A stretch of DNA of 64,000 nucleotides from Chloroflexota bacterium (GCA_016208315.1 JACQYF010000147.1:1-64000); one strand, 5' to 3'. Positions 48,251 to 57,799 are shown, counted from the first letter of the stretch. The notes: generated by a model not told the origin, from the sequence alone. Numbers and translations are program-made.

Positions 48251-50207
48251 CTGTGTCTATCCTCGCTATGGCAAAGGGCGGGAGAGCAAGTTCCCGAATG
48301 GCTGCTTGAGCGCGCAGTGGCGCACCTGGCTGAGCGCGCCACGTCTCAGGAGAAAGCATTGCCGCCTCGGCATTGAACTCGTCTAACATCTTGACCCGCG
48401 CAGTCGGTCCCGTATGGGGAAGGGCAACCCGCTGGCTTGATCCCGTCATGTTCGCCAGGATGATTCGAAGGTTGTTGTTCTTGCGTATCGCCAGACTGGT
48501 CACCCGCAAAGGGTCCTCTGAATGCGCAGGTATTATTTCTCCGCCCGCGAACTCACCGACGTCGGCCAAAACATGATACAGAGGAAACACCGCGCCAGGC
48601 AGCGAGGGAAACCGTTTAGGCGCGGGCGAACCGGTCCTAGTCTCCATGACGCCTCGCCATCCTGTCGTCTCATAATAGGTAATACTGTGAGCGCCACTCG
48701 CTCCAAGAAACGAAATGCTCGCAGCCGTCCAGGCCGCGCCCAAGAGCGACATCTGCCGCACATCCACCTGCGGCGGCAACTCACCGGCAGGCGCTACGGG
48801 TTCGGGGCCGAGTGCGTATGGGTTGAATCGTGGTTTGAACGTTATCGGGCTGACGGCTAACGGAAGGCCCCCCGCCAACCGGCGCGCGCTGGCGAGCGCG
48901 ATTGGCTGCGCTTGAGGCGTTTCTACGAGCGAAACATTGTCGGACGCATGTACCTGCGGGTTGGCTGCAATGCAGATCAAGTCGAGTTGCTCCACGGGAG
49001 GTGGATTCCGCAACAAGAACAACAGGTCCGCGTTGGTCCCCGACCCAAAACGCGCGGCCGGGTTGTAGTTCGCTAAAAAATGGCGTGCCAGCGCCACGAC
49101 CTGCGCGGTAGGGGAACCCCCCTCCTCGCGCTCGCGGCTGGGATAAACGAGCCAAGTGCCGATGGGTGGCTTGATTTGATCAAGCACTGCCCTGAACTGC
49201 TCCAGTTCCGGCTCGCCTTTTTCCGGGACCAACAGCGCTGCTTCGAGTACAAATCCTAATGCAAATGCCTCTGCCGTTGCGCGTTCGAGAGCAGTTCGCC
49301 AACCGCGGTCGGCTAACACCAGGTCCACGCGTAGGTGATGCAAGCGAAGCGCCTTAAGCCGGGTAATTTCCTTGTCGCTTAGCGGTTGACCGTGGCTAGC
49401 CATTCCCAGACCTAGCCATGGGAGGGGCTTGGCAGAGGTGAGGTCGAGCTTCAAGGCCAATGGCGCATTCTCACGCCTTACTCTGGGCCTGGACTCGGAC
49501 TTGCCGTCCTCGACGCGCAGGGTCACGGATTGCTGAACGCGCGTACCTTCCATGATGAGCACAGGATGTGGAAGATGGGCTGGCGTACAGTATGTTTTGT
49601 ACGATGCGTCCGTCCAGTTGCGCTGGTCTTCCATCTCGAATACGTCACCCGCAAAGCGCGCTTTCGCCCACATACCTGGCATGGCCTCGTGGGCCAGCGC
49701 GCTCATTTCGGCAAATGGCCTTACCGGCTGTTCTTGGACGATGTATTCGGGTAACACCGCGCGTTCGACCGTTCCGTCAATGTGCTCGATTCGACAGGGG
49801 GCGCCGGCACATGTGAGTGGGTGCAACAGGCAAAAGCCAATCCGGCTGCGCATGAATGTGGAACGCGCGACGCCATCCATGCTAAAGGTTATCGTTCCAT
49901 CCGCATCGCCGGTAATCAAGCCCTTCCAGGCAAAATGAATCTCATTCTGTCTGTTCTCGACTTGATAGTGGATGGCAAATGACTCGAGCTTGCGATGGAT
50001 CTGAACATTGGAAAAGACAGGTGGAACGGTGCCCCAATCTTGATCGCGGATGGCGACATACACGCGGCGCCACAACTCTCGATCGCCGAGCTTGACATAC
50101 CACAGATCGCCCTGTTCATATTGGAGGGACAAAGCGCCGGCCCGCAGAGAGATGCGTTCCGGCGGCGGTTCGTCCGTGCCATAATACAGCACATTCTTCG
50201 AGAGCAT
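48243..50207 (-). CDS. apnL: D-apionate lactonase-like protein
   Basis: A 654-residue protein. The N-terminal beta-rich part (ERISLRAGALSLQYEQGDLWYVKLGDRELWRRVYVAIRDQDWGTVPP) matches what is remembered of D-apionate lactonase (ApnL), which hydrolyses D-apionolactone to D-apionate. The middle (about 250-560) looks like a TIM-barrel-type region (LRLHHLRVDLVLADRGWR; LGFVLEAALLVPEKGE), followed by a C-terminal beta domain. It lies directly downstream of an apiose-dehydrogenase-like gene and overlaps the URO-D gene. The assignment rests on remembered family features; a search against characterised ApnL would settle it. Confidence 0.7.
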   Translation of the reverse strand: MLSKNVLYYGTDEPPPERISLRAGALSLQYEQGDLWYVKLGDRELWRRVYVAIRDQDWGTVPPVFSNVQIHRKLESFAIHYQVENRQNEIHFAWKGLITGDADGTITFSMDGVARSTFMRSRIGFCLLHPLTCAGAPCRIEHIDGTVERAVLPEYIVQEQPVRPFAEMSALAHEAMPGMWAKARFAGDVFEMEDQRNWTDASYKTYCTPAHLPHPVLIMEGTRVQQSVTLRVEDGKSESRPRVRRENAPLALKLDLTSAKPLPWLGLGMASHGQPLSDKEITRLKALRLHHLRVDLVLADRGWRTALERATAEAFALGFVLEAALLVPEKGEPELEQFRAVLDQIKPPIGTWLVYPSREREEGGSPTAQVVALARHFLANYNPAARFGSGTNADLLFLLRNPPPVEQLDLICIAANPQVHASDNVSLVETPQAQPIALASARRLAGGLPLAVSPITFKPRFNPYALGPEPVAPAGELPPQVDVRQMSLLGAAWTAASISFLGASGAHSITYYETTGWRGVMETRTGSPAPKRFPSLPGAVFPLYHVLADVGEFAGGEIIPAHSEDPLRVTSLAIRKNNNLRIILANMTGSSQRVALPHTGPTARVKMLDEFNAEAAMLSPETWRAQPGAPLRAQAAIRELALPPFAIARIDTDD

Positions 50208-50274
50208 TGCTCACCCCGCGCGTTACCCCTGTCCGGCTCGAGACAATTCAGAATAGCTGCGGCGTTCCTATCGT

Positions 50275-51309
50275 TCAGCTCAACTCGATTACGGCATTAC
50301 GCTCGGTGGACTCGCAAGCGGCATAGACGAGCCGCATGGTCTTTAGATTATCCCCGGCGTGCGTTTCGGGCAGGTTGCCGGTTATGAGTGCATGATAAAA
50401 GTGTTTGTTGCACTCTACGATATTCTGAATCATATGCCGCCCGTACTGGATATCCTGTTCCGGCGTCACCCACGGATAGCGCGGCATTTCCGGGGGCTGG
50501 CGCAGGATGGTCCCCTTGTCGGTCGTGATATGGATGATGCGATCGTTCCCGACCTCGATGGTGCCGTATTCCCCTTCAATAAAGACCCGGAAATTCGGCC
50601 TCTCGCTGATCGCACAGGTGCACACCAGGTCCGGGAATCGCAACATTGCAGCCATGACGTCTTCGCCGGCAACACCGTCGAAGGTCCGGCGCGCATGGCA
50701 GTAGATGCTCTCCGGTTCGCCAAAGTAGAATCGAGCTAGATCGAAAATGTGACTTCCCATATCCGTGATGGCGCGATGCGGCAGTGTCCGGAGGACGGGC
50801 TGAAATGACAGGACTGTCTTGCCGCCATTGCCAGCTCGAATGTCGGCCCGGTGCAGTCTGCCCAAGTGCCTTTCGTCGAGCGCGTGACGAACCGCACGGT
50901 AATGCCATTGCCAGCGGAAGTTTTCGTGGATAAAGAATGGAATGCCAGCCTCCTGACACGCCTGCACCATCGCCACGCAGGTCTCATAGTCTGGTCCCAT
51001 TGGTTTTTGACAGATCACCGGTATGTGATACTTGGCAGCAAGAAGAACAAGTGAGGCATGCGCGGGCACCTCAGTAATGATGTCCACAAAATCAAGCAGC
51101 TCACTGCGGAACAGTTCGTCAGGATCGGCGTAAACCTTCGGGGTATTATACTTGCGCGCAACCAGTTCCGCCTTTGCAACCGTGCGATTATACAGCGCTA
51201 CCAATTCCACTCCGCCTACTTCAAACCAGGCAGGTATTTGGAATTGGGACCATATCCCTGTTCCCAAAACGGCGAACTTGAGGGGCTTGTTCTTCAGTGG
51301 TGTAAACAT
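50275..51309 (-). CDS. apsD: Gfo/Idh/MocA oxidoreductase, probable D-apiose dehydrogenase
   Basis: A 344-residue NAD(P)-dependent oxidoreductase. The Rossmann motif FAVLGTGIWSQFQIPAW is at the N-terminus, followed by VALYNRTVAKAELVARKY. The family EKP motif reads IPVICQKPMGPDYETC, as in apiose-dehydrogenase-type members. PFFIHENFRWQWHYRAV and ITDMGSHIFDLARFYFGEPESIYCHARRTF hold the catalytic His/Asp region. It would oxidise D-apiose to D-apionolactone. Its position between a GH140-type hydrolase and the lactonase supports this. AAGGGATAAGA precedes the ATG. Other sugar-dehydrogenase specificities remain possible. Confidence 0.65.
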   Translation of the reverse strand: MFTPLKNKPLKFAVLGTGIWSQFQIPAWFEVGGVELVALYNRTVAKAELVARKYNTPKVYADPDELFRSELLDFVDIITEVPAHASLVLLAAKYHIPVICQKPMGPDYETCVAMVQACQEAGIPFFIHENFRWQWHYRAVRHALDERHLGRLHRADIRAGNGGKTVLSFQPVLRTLPHRAITDMGSHIFDLARFYFGEPESIYCHARRTFDGVAGEDVMAAMLRFPDLVCTCAISERPNFRVFIEGEYGTIEVGNDRIIHITTDKGTILRQPPEMPRYPWVTPEQDIQYGRHMIQNIVECNKHFYHALITGNLPETHAGDNLKTMRLVYAACESTERNAVIELS

Positions 51310-51330
51310 TCTTATCCCTTTTTGCAGTGA

Positions 51331-52902
51331 CTACGCCGGAGTAAGGTTGGCCGAGTCGTTCTGGAGGACCAAAAGCCAGTCGCGTGGCTCGGGAGGAGAA
51401 GGGACTACCCATTTAAAGAACGCATCCGGCTCAACCAATCCGATCTCACATGGCTTGCCATTGATCGGGTCGATCCAGCTGGCAGACCAGGGGCTCGTCG
51501 TGAGGCCTTTGAGTGTGACACGAGCATCGGACCTCGGCAAATAGGCAATCCAGGTTCGTTCTGGGGCTACTGCAAGGGATGGTCGCTGAGCCGCCAGAGG
51601 TGGTACCGGCTCCAGTTGAATTTGCTCGGGGCGCGGTGTAAGGTCCCACCAGTTCACAGTCTGCAGATATTTTGCGCCTATTGCGCATTGCTCCGCGCCG
51701 GGCAGGCTCAGGGCTTCCTTCCAAGTTGGACCAAAGGCAATGTGCGGTTTCCAGGCTACGTCGTGAGGTGGTTCGATCTTCCAATTCCAGATACCTTGCC
51801 CACCGTAGGTGTGGCCCATCGTCGTTCCGGACAAGATGCTGGTCCAAAAGGCGAAACGTTGCTCTTCAGCCGTGAATACAGGACCGAACTCCTCCTCATC
51901 GCGGGCTGGATGCCCTTCGTACCACGGCTCGCCATTAATGACGGCTTTGACCGGCTGTTGTTTGTAGTAGGCAAGCGGCAAATCACCAATATCGGCAACG
52001 GAGCGTCTTACATGTGTAGTCTGAAGCATATGGAAATCGTGCCAGTGCGAATCGTGGAATAGAAATCGCCATCCGAGCGAAGTGAACAGGTGGTTGGTTG
52101 TCGGATGCGCATACGGGTCAACTGCTTCCAGCTTCGCGCCCACTGCCTCCCACTTGGCAAGGTCCTGCAGGTAGGGGGCATCGCCGGAGAGACTCCAGAG
52201 CACGGGATAGGCGGCATAGCGTGCTACCGCGTATCGCGTGAAATCGCATGCCTGTGCCGTGGAAAACTGCGCAGCCTGTTCACGGGGTTTATACCCCCAA
52301 ATCAACGATAGCATGACAAAAAGACCGCGTTCTGCGGCCATCATGCAGAACTGATCCACCCGACTGAAGTACAGGTCGTTCGGGCGGTTCACATCATTAT
52401 CGATGAATGCGAGTTGCCCTTGTCTGTCTCGCAGATCAAGAAAATAAGGCAGCAATTGAGTTAAGATCACGTTAAAGCCCTGCTCGACCCGGTAATCAAG
52501 GTACTTGGCCCACTGATCAGGCGTGCCTTTCCAAAGGATAAACCAAGCAGTGTCGCCCAGGAAAAAGAAAGGGGTCCTATCAGCATATTCGAGATGACGC
52601 CTATTCTGGCTGATCTGAAGTACACTCGCCGGCCACCTGGAATCGGTGGACCGCTCAGGAACGGCGAAGCTGCCCTTTAATTGGGTCCCGGAAAAAGACC
52701 ACTGATATTCACCTGGTAGGTACGCCGCCAATCGCACACGTTTCCCATCCTCTGAATCGAATGGCTCACTTTGCTTGACTCGTCCGTCTGGTGCGGTCCA
52801 TTGGACACGTGCAACCGATATGTCACGTGGCAATACGCATTCATAGACTGGGCCAGCGACATGAACGAAAGAGACGGACGTGGGCATCTGGCTAGAATTC
52901 AC
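51331..52902 (-). CDS. GH140/DUF4038 apiosidase-like glycoside hydrolase, cytoplasmic
   Basis: A 523-residue protein. After an N-terminal beta domain (about 1-85) comes the DUF4038 catalytic barrel: FFFLGDTAWFILWKG, YLDYRVEQGFNVILTQLLP, AAYPVLWSLSGDAPYL (candidate acid/base Asp), KAVINGEPWYEGHP (candidate nucleophile Glu) and TTMGHTYGGQGIWNWK. A C-terminal beta domain (about 440-523) follows. The founding GH140 enzymes release apiose from rhamnogalacturonan II. There is no signal peptide, so the substrate must be imported first, presumably by the ABC system upstream. The GTG start at 52902 has GAGGAG seven bases upstream. Confidence 0.78.
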   Translation of the reverse strand: MNSSQMPTSVSFVHVAGPVYECVLPRDISVARVQWTAPDGRVKQSEPFDSEDGKRVRLAAYLPGEYQWSFSGTQLKGSFAVPERSTDSRWPASVLQISQNRRHLEYADRTPFFFLGDTAWFILWKGTPDQWAKYLDYRVEQGFNVILTQLLPYFLDLRDRQGQLAFIDNDVNRPNDLYFSRVDQFCMMAAERGLFVMLSLIWGYKPREQAAQFSTAQACDFTRYAVARYAAYPVLWSLSGDAPYLQDLAKWEAVGAKLEAVDPYAHPTTNHLFTSLGWRFLFHDSHWHDFHMLQTTHVRRSVADIGDLPLAYYKQQPVKAVINGEPWYEGHPARDEEEFGPVFTAEEQRFAFWTSILSGTTMGHTYGGQGIWNWKIEPPHDVAWKPHIAFGPTWKEALSLPGAEQCAIGAKYLQTVNWWDLTPRPEQIQLEPVPPLAAQRPSLAVAPERTWIAYLPRSDARVTLKGLTTSPWSASWIDPINGKPCEIGLVEPDAFFKWVVPSPPEPRDWLLVLQNDSANLTPA

Positions 52903-52967
52903 GGCAATTCTCCTCAACGCGATCTGAATATCGAGTCCCTAGCCCGGGGCAGCGAGTAGCGCAAGAA

Positions 52968-53906
52968 CTAATAATCGTGACCCCGCGGGTCGAAATAGTC
53001 ACGCAAAGTATCCCCGAAGAGGTTGATGGCCAAGGTGGTAACGAGAATAGCTATTCCAGGAAATGTAGGCAACCACCAACGATCAAACATATAAGTTGTG
53101 GACTCGCCCAGCATATTGCCCCACGTCGGAATCGGCGGCTTGATTCCCAGCCCAAGGAAACTCAGGAATGCCTCCGAGATGATCACTCGGGCTACTTGAG
53201 TCGACGTGAGTACGATGACGCCATTCAATAGGTTAGGCAAGATGTGTCGGAACACGATTTGTGAATCTCTGAGTCCCACGACACGGGCCGCCGCTATGTA
53301 CTCGTGCTCATGGATTCGCATGACATCGGCTCGCACCAGACGGGTGTAGGTAGGCCAGCCCGAGATCCCAAGTACCAGAATCACGTTTGCGATTCCGCTA
53401 CCTAGAGCGGCGATGACCGCCAAAGCCAGAAGGATGAACGGAAAAGTCAACATGATGTTGACCAGCGTCGAAATCAACGCGTCTACATAGCCGCGCATAT
53501 AGCCAGCGGCTAACCCCAGCAAGACACCGACGACTGCAGATACGAGACTAGCGAGAACACTTACGGCGAGCGAAACCCGCGCTGCGAAAATCAGGCGGCT
53601 GACAACATCTCGTCCTAGACCGTCAGTACCCAACCAGTACTCAGAGCTACCACCCGCTTCCCAAGCGGGTGGTTTGAGTCGCATTAGGATCTGGGCATCG
53701 AATGGGTCATGTGGTGAAATCGCCGATGCCAAGATGGAAACGAGAACAAGCACTAGCAAGAACAAACCTGAGATAACGCCAAGCCGAAACTTGACCAGGG
53801 TGGGCCAAAGGCGTTCCAGTCTCTGCCGCACGCCTAGTTTCTTCTGGGGGGATACCGCGTTTAGAGGACGCTGCACAGGCATGAGCTGTTCCATTACCGA
53901 CCTCAT
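52968..53906 (-). CDS. ABC importer permease (DppC/OppC type)
   Basis: A 312-residue permease of normal length. The N-terminal helix (FRLGVISGLFLLVLVLVSILASAI) is followed by the family segment LGTDGLGRDVVSRLIFAARVSLAVS. Four further helices and the coupling motif HEYIAAARVVGLRDSQIVFRHILPNLL complete it. FLGLGIKPPIPTWGNML is the usual C-terminal signature. It overlaps the DppB-type gene by four bases. No ATPase gene is present in this operon. Confidence 0.92.
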   Translation of the reverse strand: MRSVMEQLMPVQRPLNAVSPQKKLGVRQRLERLWPTLVKFRLGVISGLFLLVLVLVSILASAISPHDPFDAQILMRLKPPAWEAGGSSEYWLGTDGLGRDVVSRLIFAARVSLAVSVLASLVSAVVGVLLGLAAGYMRGYVDALISTLVNIMLTFPFILLALAVIAALGSGIANVILVLGISGWPTYTRLVRADVMRIHEHEYIAAARVVGLRDSQIVFRHILPNLLNGVIVLTSTQVARVIISEAFLSFLGLGIKPPIPTWGNMLGESTTYMFDRWWLPTFPGIAILVTTLAINLFGDTLRDYFDPRGHDY

Positions 53907-54820
53907 CCGATTCTAATTCGCGGATCCAATAGTCCAACGGCAATATCGACCACAAGATTTACCACCGTAATAATAACTGCGAGCATGATGACGGCAGCCT
54001 GAACTACCGGCAGGTCCGCGTTTACAATCGAATTGACAGCCAGTTGTGCAACCCCCGGCCACGCAAATACCGTTTCGGTCACAATGGCTCCGCCCAGCAA
54101 CTGACCGAACTGCAAGCCAAGCAGCGTTATGACGGGAATCAGAGTGTTGCGCAGGCCATGACGGAGCAGGACTGTCTTTTCCGCGAGCCCTTTGGCGCGC
54201 GCGCTTCGGATGTAATCCATGTCTAATACTTCGAGCATCCCTGACCGGACAAGGCGCATCGCGACAGGCGCCGTGAATACGCCCAGGCAGAATGCGGGCA
54301 TGATCAAATGGGCCGGGGTGCCGTATCCAGATACCGGAAGCCATTTGAGACGCACTCCGAAAATAATCATCAGAATAAGCCCAAGCCAGTAAATTGGCAT
54401 CGCTTGGCCAGCGACAGCAATCACAGTACAGATATTATCAATCAGGGTATGCCGACGATAGGCAGCGAGAATCCCCAAAGGCAAAGAGATCAAAATCGCC
54501 AGGCCCATTCCGGTAAACGTCAGCAGAAGGGTTGCCGGCATCCGATCCATGACGAGTCCAAGTGCGGGCGCGGGAAGGCGAAACGAATTGCCAAAGTTCC
54601 CAACAATAGCACCCTGCGCGAACTCCAAGTACTGAATCATGATGGGACGATCAAAGCCCATCTGGTGGCGATAGACCTCGTGCGCCTGAGGAGGCACATC
54701 AACGCCCAGCATGGCAGAGACGGGATCGGCCACCATGTAGTTCAGCACAAACACGATTACAGAAATGGCAATAATAACGACCACCATCTGCAAAAGACTA
54801 CGCAATATGTAAGTTGCCAC
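53903..54820 (-). CDS. ABC importer permease (DppB/OppB type)
   Basis: A 305-residue permease with the standard six-helix layout (LLQMVVVIIAISVIVFVLNYMV first) and coupling motif LDMDYIRSARAKGLAEKTVLLRHGLRNTLIPV. FAWPGVAQLAVNSIVNADLPVVQ is the conserved end region. GTG at 54820 follows AAGGAGTGAGCA. It pairs with the next permease to import the ligand captured by the binding protein at 54938, probably an apiose-containing oligosaccharide or glycoside. The family is best known for peptides, but sugar-transporting members exist. Confidence 0.92.
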   Translation of the reverse strand: MATYILRSLLQMVVVIIAISVIVFVLNYMVADPVSAMLGVDVPPQAHEVYRHQMGFDRPIMIQYLEFAQGAIVGNFGNSFRLPAPALGLVMDRMPATLLLTFTGMGLAILISLPLGILAAYRRHTLIDNICTVIAVAGQAMPIYWLGLILMIIFGVRLKWLPVSGYGTPAHLIMPAFCLGVFTAPVAMRLVRSGMLEVLDMDYIRSARAKGLAEKTVLLRHGLRNTLIPVITLLGLQFGQLLGGAIVTETVFAWPGVAQLAVNSIVNADLPVVQAAVIMLAVIITVVNLVVDIAVGLLDPRIRIG

Positions 54821-54887
54821 TGCTCACTCCTTGACCAGCGACGGGCGGCGTTTCCCAGCCGCCAGCAATGAGTTGCTTTGGTAGCAA

Positions 54888-54928
54888 CGCGCCTCCGGGA
54901 GACAAGTACCGATTCCCCCGGAGGCGCG
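54888..54928 (-). repeat. intercistronic hairpin between binding-protein and permease genes
   Basis: A perfect 12-bp stem CGCGCCTCCGGG / CCCGGAGGCGCG with a 17-base loop lies between the two genes. Its position mirrors the hairpin at 25480-25512 in the other importer operon. Confidence 0.75.
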
Positions 54929-54937
54929 ACGTGAGAG

Positions 54938-56605
54938 TTAAGCCGGTTTCGCGTTAAAGTACCGCTCGATTTCATCTGGGTCCGGCTTCCATTGAACAGT
55001 TTTGCTCACCGCCCAGACTCCGTGCAAACTCCAGAGGAAGAGGCCCGGGCATTCCTCGTGGACAATCTTCTGTGCTTGAGAGTACCACTTGAGGCGCTGA
55101 TCAGGGTCCAAGCTCACATGTGCTTTCCCCACGAGGTCAATAAACTCTCGATTGGTCCAGGCCGTGCGCGAGCCATCGGGGTGCAGTGTATTATAGTAGT
55201 GAGCATCCGCATCGAATGCCGAGTAACTGCCCCAACTCCCGTGCCACATTGGCCCGAGTTGTCGTTTGCTGGCCATGTCGTTGAAAGGTGCCTGATTGAC
55301 GACGTTGATGCTCATCTTGATGCCGACCTTCGCCAACTCACTCTGGATTGCTTGCTCCACCAGGCGTACATTTGGCATCAATTGCTCGCTCGCAGACTTC
55401 ATCTCGACGCTAAAGCCATCGGGAAGCCCGGCCTCTTTCAGCAAGGCTTTGGCTTTTTCGGGGCTGTACTCGTAATTCGGGATCGACGGGTCGAATCCAA
55501 AATGCAAGGGGCTGAGATTAGCTGGCGTCCGATCCCCGCCGACCTGAAGGGTCTTGATGATGTTATCGATATTGACTGCATAGTTTGCAGCCTGCCGCAC
55601 TCGCTTGTCCTGGAAGGGATTGGGAGATGTGGCACCATCTGCATCAAAATTCATTAAGAAGACGCGGAGCACCTTCTGGGTGAATGTCTGTGCGAGACCC
55701 GATTTGTTGATTGTGTCTATTTGGTCAATTGGTACTGCCCGCGTCAGGTCCAGCCGGCCAGCCAGGATTTCGGCAATCTGAGTCGCTTTGTCCGGGATAA
55801 AACGGATCACGAGCTGTTTGAAAGCCGGTTTGGGTCCCCAGTAGTTGTCGTTGCGTTCTAGAACGATCTGTTGGTCCCGTTTCCACTCGGAAAACTTGAA
55901 CGGTCCCGTACCCATCGGGTTGAGACTGGCAAACTGGTCGCCTTTCGCCTTCATGTAGGCAGGCGAGAGTATTTGAAAATTCTGCATCCGTTCGGCGAAA
56001 ATCGGCCAGGGATCCTTAGTGTGGATACGAATCTTGTACGGGCCGAGGATCTCCGCGGCTTTGAAGGGAGCCAAGTTAGCTGCCTGGGGGCTCTTTTGGT
56101 CTGGACTAGTGATACGCTCGAAACTGTACTTGACACATTCGGCGTCGAAGGGGTCACCATTGTGATACTTGACACCCTGGCGAAGCTCTAATTCCCAGAT
56201 GGTTGGCTCAATGGCCTTCCAGGATGTGGCGAGGTGCGGTCCCATTTTGAGATTGTTCAGGTCTCGGGCTGCCAAATTGTCGTGGGTTTGGTAGAAAAAG
56301 TTGATCAATTGGCGCGAGCTGTGCATGTGCGGATCGAGTGTAGGAAAGTCCTGCTCAAATGCTGTACTGATGGAGTCTTTGACGACTTTCGCGGCACCCG
56401 CGGTGGGCACAGCCGCTTGAGTGGGACCTGGTTGGCTGGGCGCAGGTGTCGGGGGCGTCGGGGCGCATGCTGCCAACGCTCCGGCCGCGGCCAAAGAGGC
56501 AAGGACGCCTATAAACTCGCGTCGATTCAGCAGCCCCTTCTTGTACATGTGGTGCCATCTATCAAGGTTTTCTAGATGTAGACTTTCGGCATCGTGCTCG
56601 GACAT
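54938..56605 (-). CDS. family-5 ABC substrate-binding lipoprotein
   Basis: A 555-residue binding protein with canonical SBP_bac_5 order: DFPTLDPHMHSSRQL, WELELRQGVKYHNGDPFDAECV, MGTGPFKFSEWKRDQQIVLERNDNYWG, VRQAANYAVNIDNII and SPEKAKALLKEAGLPDGF. The N-terminus has about 25 hydrophilic residues, then NRREFIGVLASLAAAGALAAC, a Tat-like twin Arg motif with a lipobox Cys. It may thus be a Tat-exported lipoprotein. AAGGAGGAGCAAA precedes ATG 56605. It should bind the glycoside imported by the two permeases downstream. Confidence 0.9.
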   Translation of the reverse strand: MSEHDAESLHLENLDRWHHMYKKGLLNRREFIGVLASLAAAGALAACAPTPPTPAPSQPGPTQAAVPTAGAAKVVKDSISTAFEQDFPTLDPHMHSSRQLINFFYQTHDNLAARDLNNLKMGPHLATSWKAIEPTIWELELRQGVKYHNGDPFDAECVKYSFERITSPDQKSPQAANLAPFKAAEILGPYKIRIHTKDPWPIFAERMQNFQILSPAYMKAKGDQFASLNPMGTGPFKFSEWKRDQQIVLERNDNYWGPKPAFKQLVIRFIPDKATQIAEILAGRLDLTRAVPIDQIDTINKSGLAQTFTQKVLRVFLMNFDADGATSPNPFQDKRVRQAANYAVNIDNIIKTLQVGGDRTPANLSPLHFGFDPSIPNYEYSPEKAKALLKEAGLPDGFSVEMKSASEQLMPNVRLVEQAIQSELAKVGIKMSINVVNQAPFNDMASKRQLGPMWHGSWGSYSAFDADAHYYNTLHPDGSRTAWTNREFIDLVGKAHVSLDPDQRLKWYSQAQKIVHEECPGLFLWSLHGVWAVSKTVQWKPDPDEIERYFNAKPA

Positions 56606-56813
56606 TTTGCTCCTCCTTGGAAAGCTGTTTACAGTTCTATCTGTTGGCGCACGTCTGTGTCGCCCGCACACGAGTGACTAGCCCTTTGAGGTCGAATACC
56701 TCCCTCTATCAAAGATGCGTTACCCGGCGCAACGTCAAGTGTTCTCGTATGAACGGATACCAAAGAATCTCTCGCGATGTTCAATGCGCAGAATGCACAG
56801 ATTGTCCAAAGCT

Positions 56814-57746
56814 TTATCCGCTCCACGCCGCGGGATAAACCTGGGTGCCGTGATGGCCCGACTCTAACCATCCGAGATAAATCTCTTGAAATTTTTTCGT
56901 GTATGGACCGGGCTTGCCCGATGCAATGGTCCAGCCGTCAATATTGACGACCGGGGCAATCCCTGCAACCGTGTTCGTCATAAACACTTCGTCCGCCTCG
57001 GTAAAGTCGAATACCGAGTAAAAGCCCTCTTCCACGGAAAGGCCGGCTTGACGAGCCATCTCCATCACAGAGCCGCGGGTGATGCCGACGAGGATGCCGC
57101 GCGATGGCGTGAAAAGCTTGTTGCCTGTAATGCCCATGATGTTAAAGCCAGGACACTCGGTGACGTAGCCTTGATGGTCAAGCATGACTGCCTCGTCAAA
57201 GTTGCTGACCCATGCCTCCAACTTGCCCATGATGATATTAATATAATTGAGACTCTTGATTTGGGGTTCCAGACTGTCGTGTGGAACGCGTCGGATGGAG
57301 AGCACCTTGATGCGGATACCACTCTCCTTCTTCTCTGGGCTGACCTCGTATTGGGTCGGCCGCGCGTAGATGACGACGCTCGCCTGTTCGCACCTGCGTG
57401 GGTCGATGACAGGCTCAGGGCTAATGCCGCGCGTGACGAGCACCTTGATGTAAAAGTCGACGACGGTGTTCCGATAGACTGTCTCGATAATGTTCTTGCG
57501 CATCTCTTGCTTGGGCATTCGCAAGTCGAGCTTCAGAGCGTGAACCGATCGGTACAGACGATCCAGATGACCATCAAGCTGGAAGATGAACCCGTTCCTA
57601 CCACACCAGGCGTCAAAGCAGCCATCGCCGTACATCAGGCCGTGATCAAGGACTGAGATTTTGGCCTGAGATTGTGGGAGAAACTCGCCGTTCACAAAGA
57701 TGACCGCCTCTGCGGGTTTGGCGGGCAACAGCTCCCTGCGTAACAT
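56814..57746 (-). CDS. class IV aminotransferase (branched-chain/D-amino-acid type)
   Basis: A 310-residue PLP enzyme. VFVNGEFLPQSQAKISVLDHGLMYGDGCFD is the N-terminal domain opening; the PLP Lys lies in PQIKSLNYINIIMGKLEA; the cofactor Glu lies in GYVTECPGFNIMGI. Phosphate-loop residues are in GITRGSVMEMARQAG and VFMTNTVAGIAPVVNIDG. It would transfer an amino group between a 2-oxo acid and glutamate. In this sugar operon it may aminate a keto-acid intermediate. ATG 57746 follows GAGAGGAGACTACT. It lies between the regulator and the importer genes. Confidence 0.88.
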   Translation of the reverse strand: MLRRELLPAKPAEAVIFVNGEFLPQSQAKISVLDHGLMYGDGCFDAWCGRNGFIFQLDGHLDRLYRSVHALKLDLRMPKQEMRKNIIETVYRNTVVDFYIKVLVTRGISPEPVIDPRRCEQASVVIYARPTQYEVSPEKKESGIRIKVLSIRRVPHDSLEPQIKSLNYINIIMGKLEAWVSNFDEAVMLDHQGYVTECPGFNIMGITGNKLFTPSRGILVGITRGSVMEMARQAGLSVEEGFYSVFDFTEADEVFMTNTVAGIAPVVNIDGWTIASGKPGPYTKKFQEIYLGWLESGHHGTQVYPAAWSG

Positions 57747-57799
57747 AGTAGTCTCCTCTCTCTTTGGGTTTTTCGGCACTTGGAATACGAGACTGCACC

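Noticed and set aside
56606-56813. Internal promoter between aminotransferase and binding-protein genes
   Set aside because: TTGACG is present on the minus strand, but no -10 box lies at an acceptable spacing.
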